Positions 47,761 through 56,540 of a stretch of 64,000 nt of DNA are shown here, piece by piece. The notes under the pieces were generated by a model, which did no database searches, had not been told where the DNA came from, and was given only the letters and a program-made list of their open reading frames with translations. The stretch's first letter is position 1; each line of letters starts with the position of its first letter. The translations under genes were made by a program, and so were the position numbers. Source of the DNA: UBA6544 sp049601975 (GTDB taxonomy: Bacteria > Pseudomonadota > Alphaproteobacteria > UBA8366); assembly GCA_049601975.1 (NCBI GenBank), contig JBMYRC010000002.1:21325-85324 (forward strand), written 5' to 3'.

Positions 47761-48084
47761 TTGACCACTATTTTACTCGTCATCCATCTCTTAATCGCCA
47801 TCGCATTGGTGGTTGTCGTCTTGCTACAGCGGAGCGAGGGTGGCGGGCTTGGTATTGGCGGTGGAGGAGGCAGTGGTTCCGGTTTGGTGAGCGTGCGCGG
47901 AACCGCGAATCTCCTAACCCGCGCGACCGCTATATTGGCCGCATGCTTTATGCTCACGAGTCTTAGCTTAGCGATTTTAGCCGGCCATACGGGAGAGCGA
48001 TCCTCGGTGCTCGACACGCAGCGCCCGCAATCCGAAACGGTTGCACCGAAGCCATCAGAACCTTCCGTGCCGCTTTCGAAATAG
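47761..48084 (+). CDS. secG: Preprotein translocase subunit SecG
   Basis: The 107-residue protein has two membrane helices around the SecG signature VVVVLLQRSEGGGLGIGGGG and the segment RGTANLLTRATAILAACFML. SecG assists SecYE during protein export. The family starts directly at the first helix, so I chose TTG 47761; upstream in-frame codons are inside tpiA and non-conserved. The C-terminal tail is Ser/Pro-rich. Confidence 0.93.
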   Translation: MTTILLVIHLLIAIALVVVVLLQRSEGGGLGIGGGGGSGSGLVSVRGTANLLTRATAILAACFMLTSLSLAILAGHTGERSSVLDTQRPQSETVAPKPSEPSVPLSK

Positions 48085-48164
48085 ACGCTAAAACGAGAAC
48101 GATTTAACAAGATGAACCGCCTGACCGCGAAAATCCAAGACAGCCCGGCATCCGGAGGGTTGGC

Positions 48165-49802
48165 ATGACGCGGTTCGTCTTTATTACTGGCGGAGTTGTC
48201 TCTTCACTGGGGAAAGGACTTTCCTCGGCAGCGCTCGGCGCATTATTGCAGTCGCGTGGGTATAAGGTTCGGTTGCGTAAGCTCGATCCTTATCTAAACG
48301 TCGATCCTGGCACGATGAGTCCTTATCAGCATGGTGAAGTTTATGTGACTGACGACGGTGCTGAAACCGATCTCGATCTCGGACACTATGAGCGATTTAC
48401 GGGTGTCTCGGCCCGGAAGAGTGACAACGTCACTACCGGTCGAATTTATTCCACCGTCATCGCCAGAGAGCGGCGAGGCGATTATCTCGGCGGTACCGTG
48501 CAGGTCATCCCGCATGTTACCGATGCGATCAAAGAATTCATCACCAGCGATATTACCGACGAAGATTTCGTGCTGTGCGAGATTGGCGGCACGGTCGGCG
48601 ATATTGAAGGTCTGCCGTTCCTCGAGGCCATCCGTCAGCTACGCAACGAGCAGGGCCGTGAGAACACGATGTTCATACACGTCACCTTGGTTCCGTTCCT
48701 GGGTGCGGCCGGAGAACTGAAGACCAAACCGACGCAGCATTCAGTGAAAGAACTCCTGAGCGTTGGTATCCAACCTGACCTTCTGTTGTGTCGCTGTGAG
48801 CGCGAGATTGCCGCCGATGCCCGGCGTAAACTAGCACTCTTCTGCAATGTGCAGGAATCATGCGTTATTCCGGCCGAAGACGTTGGTACAATTTATCAAG
48901 TACCAATTACGTATCACGAGCAGGGGTTCGATACCGAAGTGCTCACCCATTTCGGATTGACCGAAGAGCGTGATCGGGAAATCGACTTGTCGCGATGGAC
49001 CGGGATTGTGCGCTCCATCCTCAATCCCGAAGGTGAAGTGAATATTGCGATTGTCGGTAAGTACACGAACCTAATCGATGCCTATAAGTCCCTGAGCGAA
49101 GCGCTGACCCATGGGGGAATCGCCAACAATGTTCGCGTGAACGTTCAATGGATCGAAGCGGAAATTTTCGAACAGGAAGACCATATTCACGAGCTGGAGA
49201 ATTGCCACGGCATCTTGGTGCCCGGCGGTTTTGGAGAAAGAGGGGCCGAGGGCAAGATCCAAGCCGCACAATTCGCGCGGCGGCGTAAGGTGCCTTATTT
49301 CGGCATCTGTTTTGGTATGCAGATGGCGGTGATTGAGGCTGCCAGGAACCTTTCCGGTATTCCCGAGGCAAACAGTACCGAGTTCGGCGAATGCAAGGAA
49401 CCGGTGGTCGGATTGCTGACTGAATGGATTCAGGGGAACGCATTGGAGCAACGCGAGGCCGATGACGAAAAGGGTGGGACGATGCGCTTGGGCAGTTTCC
49501 CATGCCGGCTTGAACCAGGCAGCCGGATTGCCGAAATATACGAGGGCGAGCGCGAGATTAACGAGCGTCACCGCCATCGGTTCGAAGTGAATGTGAATTA
49601 CCGCCAACGTTTAGAAGATGCGGGCCTTCATTTCTCGGGTATGTCACCGGATAAACGGCTTCCCGAGATTGTCGAACTCCGCGATCATCCTTGGTATATC
49701 GGCGTGCAATTTCATCCAGAGTTAAAATCCCGGCCTTTTGCGCCGCATCCATTGTTTACGAGCTTTGTAAAAGCGGCCGTCGATCAAGCACGATTGGTCT
49801 AA
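48165..49802 (+). CDS. pyrG: CTP synthase
   Basis: The 545-residue enzyme aminates UTP to CTP. The N-terminal synthetase domain starts TRFVFITGGVVSSLGKGLSS and has KLDPYLNVDPGTMSPYQHGE. The C-terminal glutaminase domain has GILVPGGFGERG, the nucleophile in YFGICFGMQMAV and the His-Glu pair in VQFHPELKSRP. GGAGGG precedes the ATG. It is followed by kdsA after 16 bases; CTP is also needed to make CMP-Kdo. Confidence 0.98.
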   Translation: MTRFVFITGGVVSSLGKGLSSAALGALLQSRGYKVRLRKLDPYLNVDPGTMSPYQHGEVYVTDDGAETDLDLGHYERFTGVSARKSDNVTTGRIYSTVIARERRGDYLGGTVQVIPHVTDAIKEFITSDITDEDFVLCEIGGTVGDIEGLPFLEAIRQLRNEQGRENTMFIHVTLVPFLGAAGELKTKPTQHSVKELLSVGIQPDLLLCRCEREIAADARRKLALFCNVQESCVIPAEDVGTIYQVPITYHEQGFDTEVLTHFGLTEERDREIDLSRWTGIVRSILNPEGEVNIAIVGKYTNLIDAYKSLSEALTHGGIANNVRVNVQWIEAEIFEQEDHIHELENCHGILVPGGFGERGAEGKIQAAQFARRRKVPYFGICFGMQMAVIEAARNLSGIPEANSTEFGECKEPVVGLLTEWIQGNALEQREADDEKGGTMRLGSFPCRLEPGSRIAEIYEGEREINERHRHRFEVNVNYRQRLEDAGLHFSGMSPDKRLPEIVELRDHPWYIGVQFHPELKSRPFAPHPLFTSFVKAAVDQARLV

Positions 49803-49818
49803 TACTGGAAAACCCCAA

Positions 49819-50661
49819 ATGACGACGCATAAGCGTGTAGCGATTGGCCCCGTTTCCGTTGCCAACGATCTGCCATTGACGTTAATTGCCGGACCTTGCG
49901 CGATCGAAAGCCGCTCTCATGCGCTGGAGATGAGCCAAGCGCTCCGGGAGATGACAGACCGAATCGGCATGGGGTTTATCTATAAATCCTCATTCGATAA
50001 AGCTAATAGGACGTCCAATAGCAGTCCACGCGGCATGGGGTTGGACGAGGCGTTGCCGATTTTCAACGAAGTCAGAGAAACCCAAGGCTGCCCTGTCCTC
50101 ACTGATGTACACGAGCCAGGACAATGTGCTCCCGTCGCTGAAGCGGTGGATGTATTGCAGATTCCGGCCTTTCTCTGCCGCCAGACGGATTTGCTCTTGG
50201 CGGCGGCGAAGACCGGTAAGGCAGTGAACGTCAAAAAAGGTCAATTCCTCGCGCCCTGGGACATGAAACAGGTCGTGGCGAAGTTGGCGGATGCAGGGAA
50301 TGAAAACATCATGTTGACCGAACGTGGAGCCAGTTTCGGCTACAACACATTGGTTAGCGATATGCGCTCGCTGCCGATTATGGCACAAAATGGCTATCCC
50401 ATCGTCTTTGATGCGACCCATTCGGTGCAACAACCGGGGGGGCAAGGAACGACATCGGGTGGCCAACGGGAGTTTGTCCCGGCTTTGGCCAGAGCCGCTA
50501 TCGCCGTCGGTGTCGCCGCAGTATTTATCGAAACCCATCAGGATCCCGATACAGCACCCTCCGATGGGCCCAATATGGTGCCCCTCAATGAACTCGAAAA
50601 ATTGCTTTCGCAGCTCATTGAGTTCGATCAAATCTCAAAGGCGCACCCTCTGAATATTTGA
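49819..50661 (+). CDS. kdsA: 3-deoxy-8-phosphooctulonate synthase (Kdo-8-P synthase)
   Basis: The 280-residue enzyme condenses phosphoenolpyruvate with arabinose 5-phosphate for the Kdo part of lipopolysaccharide. Typical stretches are LIAGPCAIESRSHALEM, FIYKSSFDKANRTSNSSPRG and VLTDVHEPGQCAPVAE, plus LQIPAFLCRQTDLL and DATHSVQQPGG. The last stretch keeps the family's active-site region intact. The next gene supplies phosphoenolpyruvate (enolase). Its presence shows that lipopolysaccharide synthesis is expected to run in this organism. Confidence 0.97.
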   Translation: MTTHKRVAIGPVSVANDLPLTLIAGPCAIESRSHALEMSQALREMTDRIGMGFIYKSSFDKANRTSNSSPRGMGLDEALPIFNEVRETQGCPVLTDVHEPGQCAPVAEAVDVLQIPAFLCRQTDLLLAAAKTGKAVNVKKGQFLAPWDMKQVVAKLADAGNENIMLTERGASFGYNTLVSDMRSLPIMAQNGYPIVFDATHSVQQPGGQGTTSGGQREFVPALARAAIAVGVAAVFIETHQDPDTAPSDGPNMVPLNELEKLLSQLIEFDQISKAHPLNI

Positions 50662-50693
50662 CGATACCATCGACGCAACTTGGAGCCAAACCA

Positions 50694-51965
50694 ATGACCG
50701 CAATAACCGAATTGCAGGCACGCGAAATTCTCGACAGTCGAGGCAATCCGACGGTTGAGGTCGATGTTTTTCTCGAAGACGGTGCGTTTGGCCGCGCCGC
50801 TGTTCCGTCCGGTGCATCTACTGGCGCGCATGAGATGCTTGAACTTCGAGATGGCGGGGACAGGTATGGCGGAAAAGGCGTCCAAAAGGCGGTCGACGCG
50901 GTGAACGGCGATATATTCGACGCTCTATCCGGTGCAGAGGCGGAAGATCAAAGGAATATCGATCAAATTTTGTTGGATTTGGACGGTACGGAAAATAAGG
51001 CTCGGTTGGGGGCCAATGCGATATTAGGAGCGTCGCTTGCGGTTGCGCGGGCGGCAGCGGAATCGCACGACCTGCCGATATACGCTTATATCGGCGGGAT
51101 CTGGGCGAATCTCTTACCAGTGCCGATGATGAATATTGTAAACGGCGGCGCACATGCGGATAACGCCGTCGATATCCAAGAATTCATGATCATGCCGCTC
51201 GGAGGTGAGACATTCTCGGAAGCGCTTCGGATGGGTGCCGAAGTGTTTCATGCACTGAAGTCCACGCTTTCCGATGCAGGACACAGCACAAATGTCGGTG
51301 ACGAAGGTGGCTTTGCACCGGCGTTGAGCTCCACGACCGAGGCTTTGGACTATATCCAGAAGGCTATCGAACGGGCAGGGTACACTTGCGGTGACGATAT
51401 TTGCCTGGCGCTCGATTGCGCGGCGACTGAATTTTATATTGACGGTGCCTATCGCTTGTATGGCGAAGGAAAGACTCTTGATGCGGCGGGAATGGCCGAT
51501 TACTTGGAAAACCTTGTGAAGAATTATCCGATCGTTTCGATCGAAGATGGCATGGCCGAAGATGATTGGGACGGATGGCGGGTTTTGACCGATAAAATCG
51601 GCGACACAACTCAATTGGTCGGCGACGATCTATTCGTCACGAACCCGAAGCGTCTAGCTGACGGCATCGAACGGGGGACCGCCAACTCGATTTTGGTGAA
51701 GGTCAATCAAATTGGTACGTTGAGCGAGACCCTGGACGCGGTTGAACTAGCGCATCGCTCCGGTTATACGGCGGTTATGTCGCATCGCTCGGGTGAAACA
51801 GAGGATACGACGATCGCGGATATCGCTGTTGCCACTAATTGCGGTCAGATTAAAACTGGATCTCTCTCTCGCTCCGACCGATTGGCTAAGTACAATCAGC
51901 TGCTACGAATTGAGGAACGCCTGGGAAGTGCTGCAAAATTTGCGGGCCGAGCAGCCTTAAAATAG
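50694..51965 (+). CDS. eno: Enolase
   Basis: The 423-residue glycolytic enzyme converts 2-phosphoglycerate to phosphoenolpyruvate. Motifs are the N-terminal AREILDSRGNPTVEVDV, PSGASTGAHEMLELRDG, MNIVNGGAHADN, the catalytic VGDEGGFAP region, and SHRSGETEDTTIADIAV near the C-terminus. ATG 50694 fits the family; an upstream in-frame start at 50658 overlaps kdsA and adds 12 non-conserved residues. A 149-base AT-rich gap follows. Confidence 0.98.
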   Translation: MTAITELQAREILDSRGNPTVEVDVFLEDGAFGRAAVPSGASTGAHEMLELRDGGDRYGGKGVQKAVDAVNGDIFDALSGAEAEDQRNIDQILLDLDGTENKARLGANAILGASLAVARAAAESHDLPIYAYIGGIWANLLPVPMMNIVNGGAHADNAVDIQEFMIMPLGGETFSEALRMGAEVFHALKSTLSDAGHSTNVGDEGGFAPALSSTTEALDYIQKAIERAGYTCGDDICLALDCAATEFYIDGAYRLYGEGKTLDAAGMADYLENLVKNYPIVSIEDGMAEDDWDGWRVLTDKIGDTTQLVGDDLFVTNPKRLADGIERGTANSILVKVNQIGTLSETLDAVELAHRSGYTAVMSHRSGETEDTTIADIAVATNCGQIKTGSLSRSDRLAKYNQLLRIEERLGSAAKFAGRAALK

Positions 51966-52079
51966 ATGAAACGGGGAGATAATCCCAGAGTAAACAAAAG
52001 CGGGACTAAAGATATCTTCATTAATTATAGGTAATACTATTTTCAACAACTTAATATTACCTAGCATTTACTTATTATA

Positions 52080-52108
52080 TTGACGGTATATTTCGTATCG
52101 TCCATTAT
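52080..52108 (+). promoter_or_regulatory. Possible promoter for the ftsB-like gene
   Basis: TTGACG (52080-52085) and CATTAT (52103-52108) are 17 bases apart in an AT-rich gap after eno. Transcription would start about at the ATG of the next gene (52115), so the message might be leaderless. There is also no clear ribosome-binding site before that ATG. The call is tentative. Confidence 0.3.
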
Positions 52109-52114
52109 CTTTAT

Positions 52115-52423
52115 ATGCTTCCACTTGGAAAGATAACGGACTTCACCCGACTGATTACGCCTCCTGTCATTGGGGCGCTCGTTGTTGGTTATTTTGCATA
52201 TCATTCGCTTAAAGGGGATCACGGCCTCAGTGCTTACTTGCTGTTGACGGCAGAAGTCATCAAGGCGGAGAGCGTTTTAGCAGAGAGAGTCGGAGAGCGT
52301 ACGCTCATCGAACGTCGGACCAAATTACTGGGCCCGGAAAACCTCGATTTGGACACTCTTGACGAGCGGGCGAGGGCGGACTTGAACCTTTTAGAAGAGG
52401 ATGAACGGGTTATTTTGGATTGA
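52115..52423 (+). CDS. Septum formation initiator (FtsB/DivIC-like) protein
   Basis: The 102-residue protein has one N-terminal membrane helix at about residues 13-29 and the segment YFAYHSLKGDHGLSAYLLL, then a short coiled-coil and the conserved ending LLGPENLDLDTLDERARADL. This is the alphaproteobacterial FtsB/DivIC pattern. Such proteins join FtsL and FtsQ in the divisome. The position between eno and pdhA is standard. The gene lies directly before the inserted sugar cassette. Confidence 0.88.
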   Translation: MLPLGKITDFTRLITPPVIGALVVGYFAYHSLKGDHGLSAYLLLTAEVIKAESVLAERVGERTLIERRTKLLGPENLDLDTLDERARADLNLLEEDERVILD

Positions 52424-52605
52424 GCTTTTGTTCACAGAACTGCGAACGAAAATTTCCTCATTTCGGATGCTCAACGAGTCGACTGCAAAAGAAGTTTTTA
52501 TCCGCGCGGCTAGCGATATGATACTAGAATGCTAATTAACACTAGATATTGTGTTTTGATCTTAAGTCTTGCCTCTTTATCCAAATCAATACGAAAGAAT
52601 GCAGC

Positions 52606-53049
52606 ATGAATGATTGGAAAAAAATACACCTCGATGAACCCGATATGTGGCCAAAAGACGTCATCGTAAAGATGGAAGCTAGCCACGATGATGCTCGAGG
52701 GTCGATCCAACCGCTCTATGACCTGCCGACCAAAAGCGTCGTATTGATCTCGTCGAAAAAAGGAACCGTGCGCGCCAATCACTACCATCTGACGGATTGG
52801 CACTACTGCTATGTCACCGAGGGTGAAATTGACTATTATCATCGTCGGCACGGGTCAGAGGAAGCGCCGGAACTTTTAACCGTGAAAGCTGGAGAGCTGT
52901 TTTTCACGCCGCCCATGGTCGACCATGCAATGGTCTTCACTCAAGACACGACGTTCTTCACTTTCGGGCGCAACCCCAGAGACCAAGAATCTTACGAGGC
53001 GGATGTACGAAGGATTGAAATGATAGATCCCGCGACAATCAAGGTATAA
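52606..53049 (+). CDS. Cupin-domain protein of the sugar cassette
   Basis: The 147-residue protein is a single cupin barrel. The metal motif region reads KGTVRANHYHLTDWHYCYV followed by TEGEIDYYHRR, with the second half AGELFFTPPMVDHAMVFTQD. Similar cupins act as nucleotide-sugar epimerases or isomerases, or as unknown partners, in capsule and O-antigen clusters. ATG 52606 begins the conserved part; an earlier ATG at 52549 adds 19 unmatched residues. It opens a four-gene set with gaps of nine bases or overlaps, so one transcript is likely. Confidence 0.78.
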   Translation: MNDWKKIHLDEPDMWPKDVIVKMEASHDDARGSIQPLYDLPTKSVVLISSKKGTVRANHYHLTDWHYCYVTEGEIDYYHRRHGSEEAPELLTVKAGELFFTPPMVDHAMVFTQDTTFFTFGRNPRDQESYEADVRRIEMIDPATIKV

Positions 53050-53057
53050 CCCTGGAT

Positions 53058-54314
53058 ATGCCGACGTGCCGGCTTCGTTCGGATTGCCGCCTGTGTAATA
53101 ACGATGGATTGCAGGTCGTTTGTACTTTGTCGTCCACACCGCCCGCGAATGATTTTCGACCGGCTTCTTCATTAAATGAAATTCAAGATGTGTTCCCGCT
53201 GGAGCTGATGCTCTGCGACGAATGCGGACATCTACAACTCGGCCATGTTGTTGACCCGGAAAGCCTTTTTTCCGATTATGTATATGTTTCCGGCACGTCT
53301 CCTAGTTTCGTTGCTCATTTTGATGCCTATGCAAATACCGTGTGGTCCATGGGGGCTGGTGCTGCAAATGATTTAGTTGTCGATATTGGCTCTAACGATG
53401 GCACGCTCCTCAAATCATTTCGAGAAATGGGCGCGCGAATTCAAGGAATCGATCCCGCACAGAAAATTGCAAACGCCGCAAATAAGAGCGGTGTGCCGAC
53501 CATTGCAGCTTTCTTTTCGAGCGAGATCGCCGCGCGGATTGTCGAAGAAGAAGGGCAAGCTCAAATCATAACGGCGAACAATGTGTGCGCTCATATCGAC
53601 AATCTCAGCAGCGTAGTGGAGGCTGTTGTCACACTCTTGGCCCCCGACGGTCTATTCGTCTTCGAAGTGTCTTACCTATTGGATGTCATAGAGAAAACGC
53701 TGTTCGACACCGTCTATCATGAGCATTTGGACTACCACGCATTGAAGCCATTGGTGCCCTTTTTACAAACGCACGGCTTACACCTGTTTCATGCAGAGCG
53801 AATTCCCAGTCATGGCGGTTCCATTCGAATATTTGCGGCACCGGAGGCAAGCGGACGTAGAACGAGCGATGAACTAATGGCGTTACTTGCCGCCGAGGAT
53901 ACCAGTGGACTGGCGGAACCGGGTGTCTATGGGGAGTTCTCTCGCAAGATCCAAAATGCGGGAAATGAACTTAGTCGATTGATAGAGACGGCGCGCGCGG
54001 AAGGCCGCCGAATGGCGGGATATGGCGCTCCAGCCAAAGCGACAACGCTGATGTATCAGTTCGGCCTCAAACCGGAAGATTTAGCCTACATCGTGGATGA
54101 TAGCCCTTGGAAACAAGGTCTCCATAGTCCCGGTTTGAATATTCCTGTTGTTCCAGCCACCCGGTTAATCGAAGACCCGGTCGACGATTTACTCATTCTG
54201 GCGTGGAATTTTGCGGAACCAATCATTGAAAATAATCGGCAATTCTTGCATTCGGGCAATCGTTTTGTCGTTCCCTTGCCCACATTAAAGGTAGTGAGTG
54301 CGGATAGTGAATAA
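53058..54314 (+). CDS. SAM-dependent sugar C-methyltransferase family protein
   Basis: The 418-residue protein has three parts: an N-terminal zinc-binding domain (Cys pairs in DCRLCNN and LCDECGH), a Rossmann methyltransferase core with VVDIGSNDGTLLKSF near residue 108, and a C-terminal domain with GYGAPAKATTLMYQFGL and a Rossmann-like end. This is the layout of NDP-sugar C-methyltransferases such as TylC3 and TcaB9. The conserved YHEHLDYHALKPL segment fits their active site. It overlaps the next gene by up to 17 bases. Confidence 0.86.
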   Translation: MPTCRLRSDCRLCNNDGLQVVCTLSSTPPANDFRPASSLNEIQDVFPLELMLCDECGHLQLGHVVDPESLFSDYVYVSGTSPSFVAHFDAYANTVWSMGAGAANDLVVDIGSNDGTLLKSFREMGARIQGIDPAQKIANAANKSGVPTIAAFFSSEIAARIVEEEGQAQIITANNVCAHIDNLSSVVEAVVTLLAPDGLFVFEVSYLLDVIEKTLFDTVYHEHLDYHALKPLVPFLQTHGLHLFHAERIPSHGGSIRIFAAPEASGRRTSDELMALLAAEDTSGLAEPGVYGEFSRKIQNAGNELSRLIETARAEGRRMAGYGAPAKATTLMYQFGLKPEDLAYIVDDSPWKQGLHSPGLNIPVVPATRLIEDPVDDLLILAWNFAEPIIENNRQFLHSGNRFVVPLPTLKVVSADSE

Positions 54315-55380
54315 TTCCTTATTTCTCGACGGTGATCTCGCTGAAATTGTCGCCAGATTACCACCGGAGTTTACGAATTTAGCCGGAAAACGCGTACTCA
54401 TCGCGGGCGGGGCAGGTTTCCTTGGGCGATATTTTCTTGCGGTTTTTAAAAAGTTAAACGAGGAGGTCCTAGATCAACCGTGCAAGGTTTGCATGTTGGA
54501 TAATTTTCGGGTCGCGGATCCAAAACTCTTGGACGAACTCGGCGATTGGGGCGAACTGCTCCATGCCGATATCTGTCGCGATCCGCTTCCGGACGGCGAA
54601 TTCGACTGGTTTATTCATGCCGCGGGAATCGCCAGTCCCTTCTATTATCGCGCCTATCCGTTGGAAACCTTGGAAGTCGCGACCGTCGGGACGCAACGGT
54701 TGTTGGAATGTGCAAAAAATTCGAATGCACGGTTCGTCTATTTCTCTTCAAGTGAAATTTATGGTGATCCAGACCCAGGTCACGTGCCGACGATGGAGAG
54801 TTATCGGGGCAATGTCTCAACTTTAGGCCCAAGAGCATGTTACGACGAAGGGAAAAGGGTAGGGGAGACGTACTGCTACATCTATCATGATTATTTTGGA
54901 GTCCACACTAATATCATCAGACCTTTCAATGTTTACGGCCCCGGAATGCAGAAATCAGATTATCGGGTTATGCCGAATTTCGCAGCCCAAGTTGCCGCCG
55001 GTGATCCGTTGATGATCTATGGCGACGGCCAGCAGACCCGGACATTTTGCTATATTGTCGACGCCATGGTTGGGTTTTTCCGCATTGTGCTCAAAGGTGT
55101 GCCAGGGGAAGCCTACAACATCGGCAATCCAAACCCCGAAGTATCGATGAACATTCTCGCCGATACGTTTAAAAGCATGAGTCCTGTCGACGTCTCGATG
55201 CAAATGACAGAATATCCGGAATCTTATCCTGCAGACGAACCCATGCGCCGGTGTCCCGATATTCGTAAGGCTGAATTGCAATTGGATTTTCGCCCAACAG
55301 TCAGTTTGGAAGACGGCGTGAGGCGCTTCTTGTCTTGGTCAATTCCGAGGTATCGCTCGGAACTTGCCTCTTCCTTCTGA
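54298..55380 (+). CDS. NAD-dependent sugar epimerase/dehydratase (extended SDR)
   Basis: The 360-residue protein has the NAD-binding motif IAGGAGFLGRYF, the catalytic YDEGK in place of the standard YxxxK motif, the FSSSEIYGDPD segment and NIIRPFNVYGPGM. It most resembles UDP-glucuronate decarboxylases and related nucleotide-sugar 4,6-dehydratases or epimerases. The start is GTG 54298 or GTG 54307, both inside the end of the methyltransferase gene. The exact sugar is unknown. The next gene follows after two bases. Confidence 0.87.
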   Translation: MRIVNNSLFLDGDLAEIVARLPPEFTNLAGKRVLIAGGAGFLGRYFLAVFKKLNEEVLDQPCKVCMLDNFRVADPKLLDELGDWGELLHADICRDPLPDGEFDWFIHAAGIASPFYYRAYPLETLEVATVGTQRLLECAKNSNARFVYFSSSEIYGDPDPGHVPTMESYRGNVSTLGPRACYDEGKRVGETYCYIYHDYFGVHTNIIRPFNVYGPGMQKSDYRVMPNFAAQVAAGDPLMIYGDGQQTRTFCYIVDAMVGFFRIVLKGVPGEAYNIGNPNPEVSMNILADTFKSMSPVDVSMQMTEYPESYPADEPMRRCPDIRKAELQLDFRPTVSLEDGVRRFLSWSIPRYRSELASSF

Positions 55381-55382
55381 TC

Positions 55383-56291
55383 ATGGGGGAAACAACGTCC
55401 CTAGCAGTTGTCGGCTCAGGGCCTTGGGCTCAACGGCATATGGCGACGATTTCCGCGACACCGGGACTGCAGCTCGCTGGTGTTGTCAGTTCTTCCTTAT
55501 CCGATCAACCGCGCACGCTCCATGGCGATATCGTCCCAAACGAAATCTGGTCGGACATTGACCGGATGCTGCTCGATAAGAACCGACCCGACGGCATCAT
55601 CCTGGCGACGGCGCCACAGCATATGCTGGAGGATTGCGGAAGACTGCTTAGTGAAGGCATTCCGGTGCTCGCGGAAAAGCCGCTGACCTTATCGGCCAGT
55701 GATGCGCAATGGATCGTTGAGCAAGCAGAGCGTGTGAATGGATTAATCATGGTGAATCTGATTCATCTATTTAGCTCCGGATATTCTGCCTTGAAGCGTC
55801 ACCTAGAGGATATTGGAGCACTCGAGGAACTGTCTTCCGAGGGCGGTAACCAGGGGCCGTTCCGTAAGTATATGTCGAGTCTTTGGGACTACGGTCCGCA
55901 TGAACTCGCATTCGCATTGGATTTAGCGAAATCGTCACCGATAGAACTCACGGTAAACCTTCTATCCGGCGATAGGCACCGTCATGTCATTGATGTCAAA
56001 ATGGAATTCCCAAACGGAATGCGTGCGAACTTAAAATTCGGTAATATGATGGCGGAGAAACGGCGCCGTCTTCGCTGCAAGGGGGAGGTCGGCATGTTGG
56101 AACTTCAAGATCATCCGGCACCAAACCTGCGTCTGAACCACAAAGTTCTCCCGTTATTTGGTCCGCTTCCTCTCGATAACGTCCACAGTCACTTTGTGAA
56201 GAGCATGGCAGCGGGAACGGATTCTATAGGAACCGCTGCTTTGGCGTGTGAAATTAACAACGTGATCGAGAGAATTGAATCTAAAATTTGA
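55383..56291 (+). CDS. Gfo/Idh/MocA family oxidoreductase
   Basis: The 302-residue protein has an N-terminal Rossmann fold (LAVVGSGPWAQRHMATI), the family motif VLAEKPLTLS and the likely catalytic region LWDYGPHELAFALD. It probably oxidises or reduces a nucleotide-sugar intermediate using NAD(P). I chose ATG 55383, two bases after the previous stop; an upstream start at 55335 would translate epimerase sequence. It closes the cassette; a 249-base AT-rich gap then separates it from pdhA. Confidence 0.87.
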   Translation: MGETTSLAVVGSGPWAQRHMATISATPGLQLAGVVSSSLSDQPRTLHGDIVPNEIWSDIDRMLLDKNRPDGIILATAPQHMLEDCGRLLSEGIPVLAEKPLTLSASDAQWIVEQAERVNGLIMVNLIHLFSSGYSALKRHLEDIGALEELSSEGGNQGPFRKYMSSLWDYGPHELAFALDLAKSSPIELTVNLLSGDRHRHVIDVKMEFPNGMRANLKFGNMMAEKRRRLRCKGEVGMLELQDHPAPNLRLNHKVLPLFGPLPLDNVHSHFVKSMAAGTDSIGTAALACEINNVIERIESKI

Positions 56292-56540
56292 TCTCAGAGT
56301 TCCCTGAAGAATGGATCTGTTGAATCTATCGAGTAAATTTGTTCCGAATGAATGCTCGATCTGCTAAACTCTCATATATTAGAATCAGAAAATTACCGAT
56401 ATTTAACTAATGTTCGGTTAATTCATGAATAATTCATTAATTTCAATTAGATAATATTATATTGAAGAATCCGCTATTTCGCATTACTTGATAGCGGTCG
56501 GGAACCAAGGCGTCGAAATCGACGTAGTCAGGGAGTCCAA

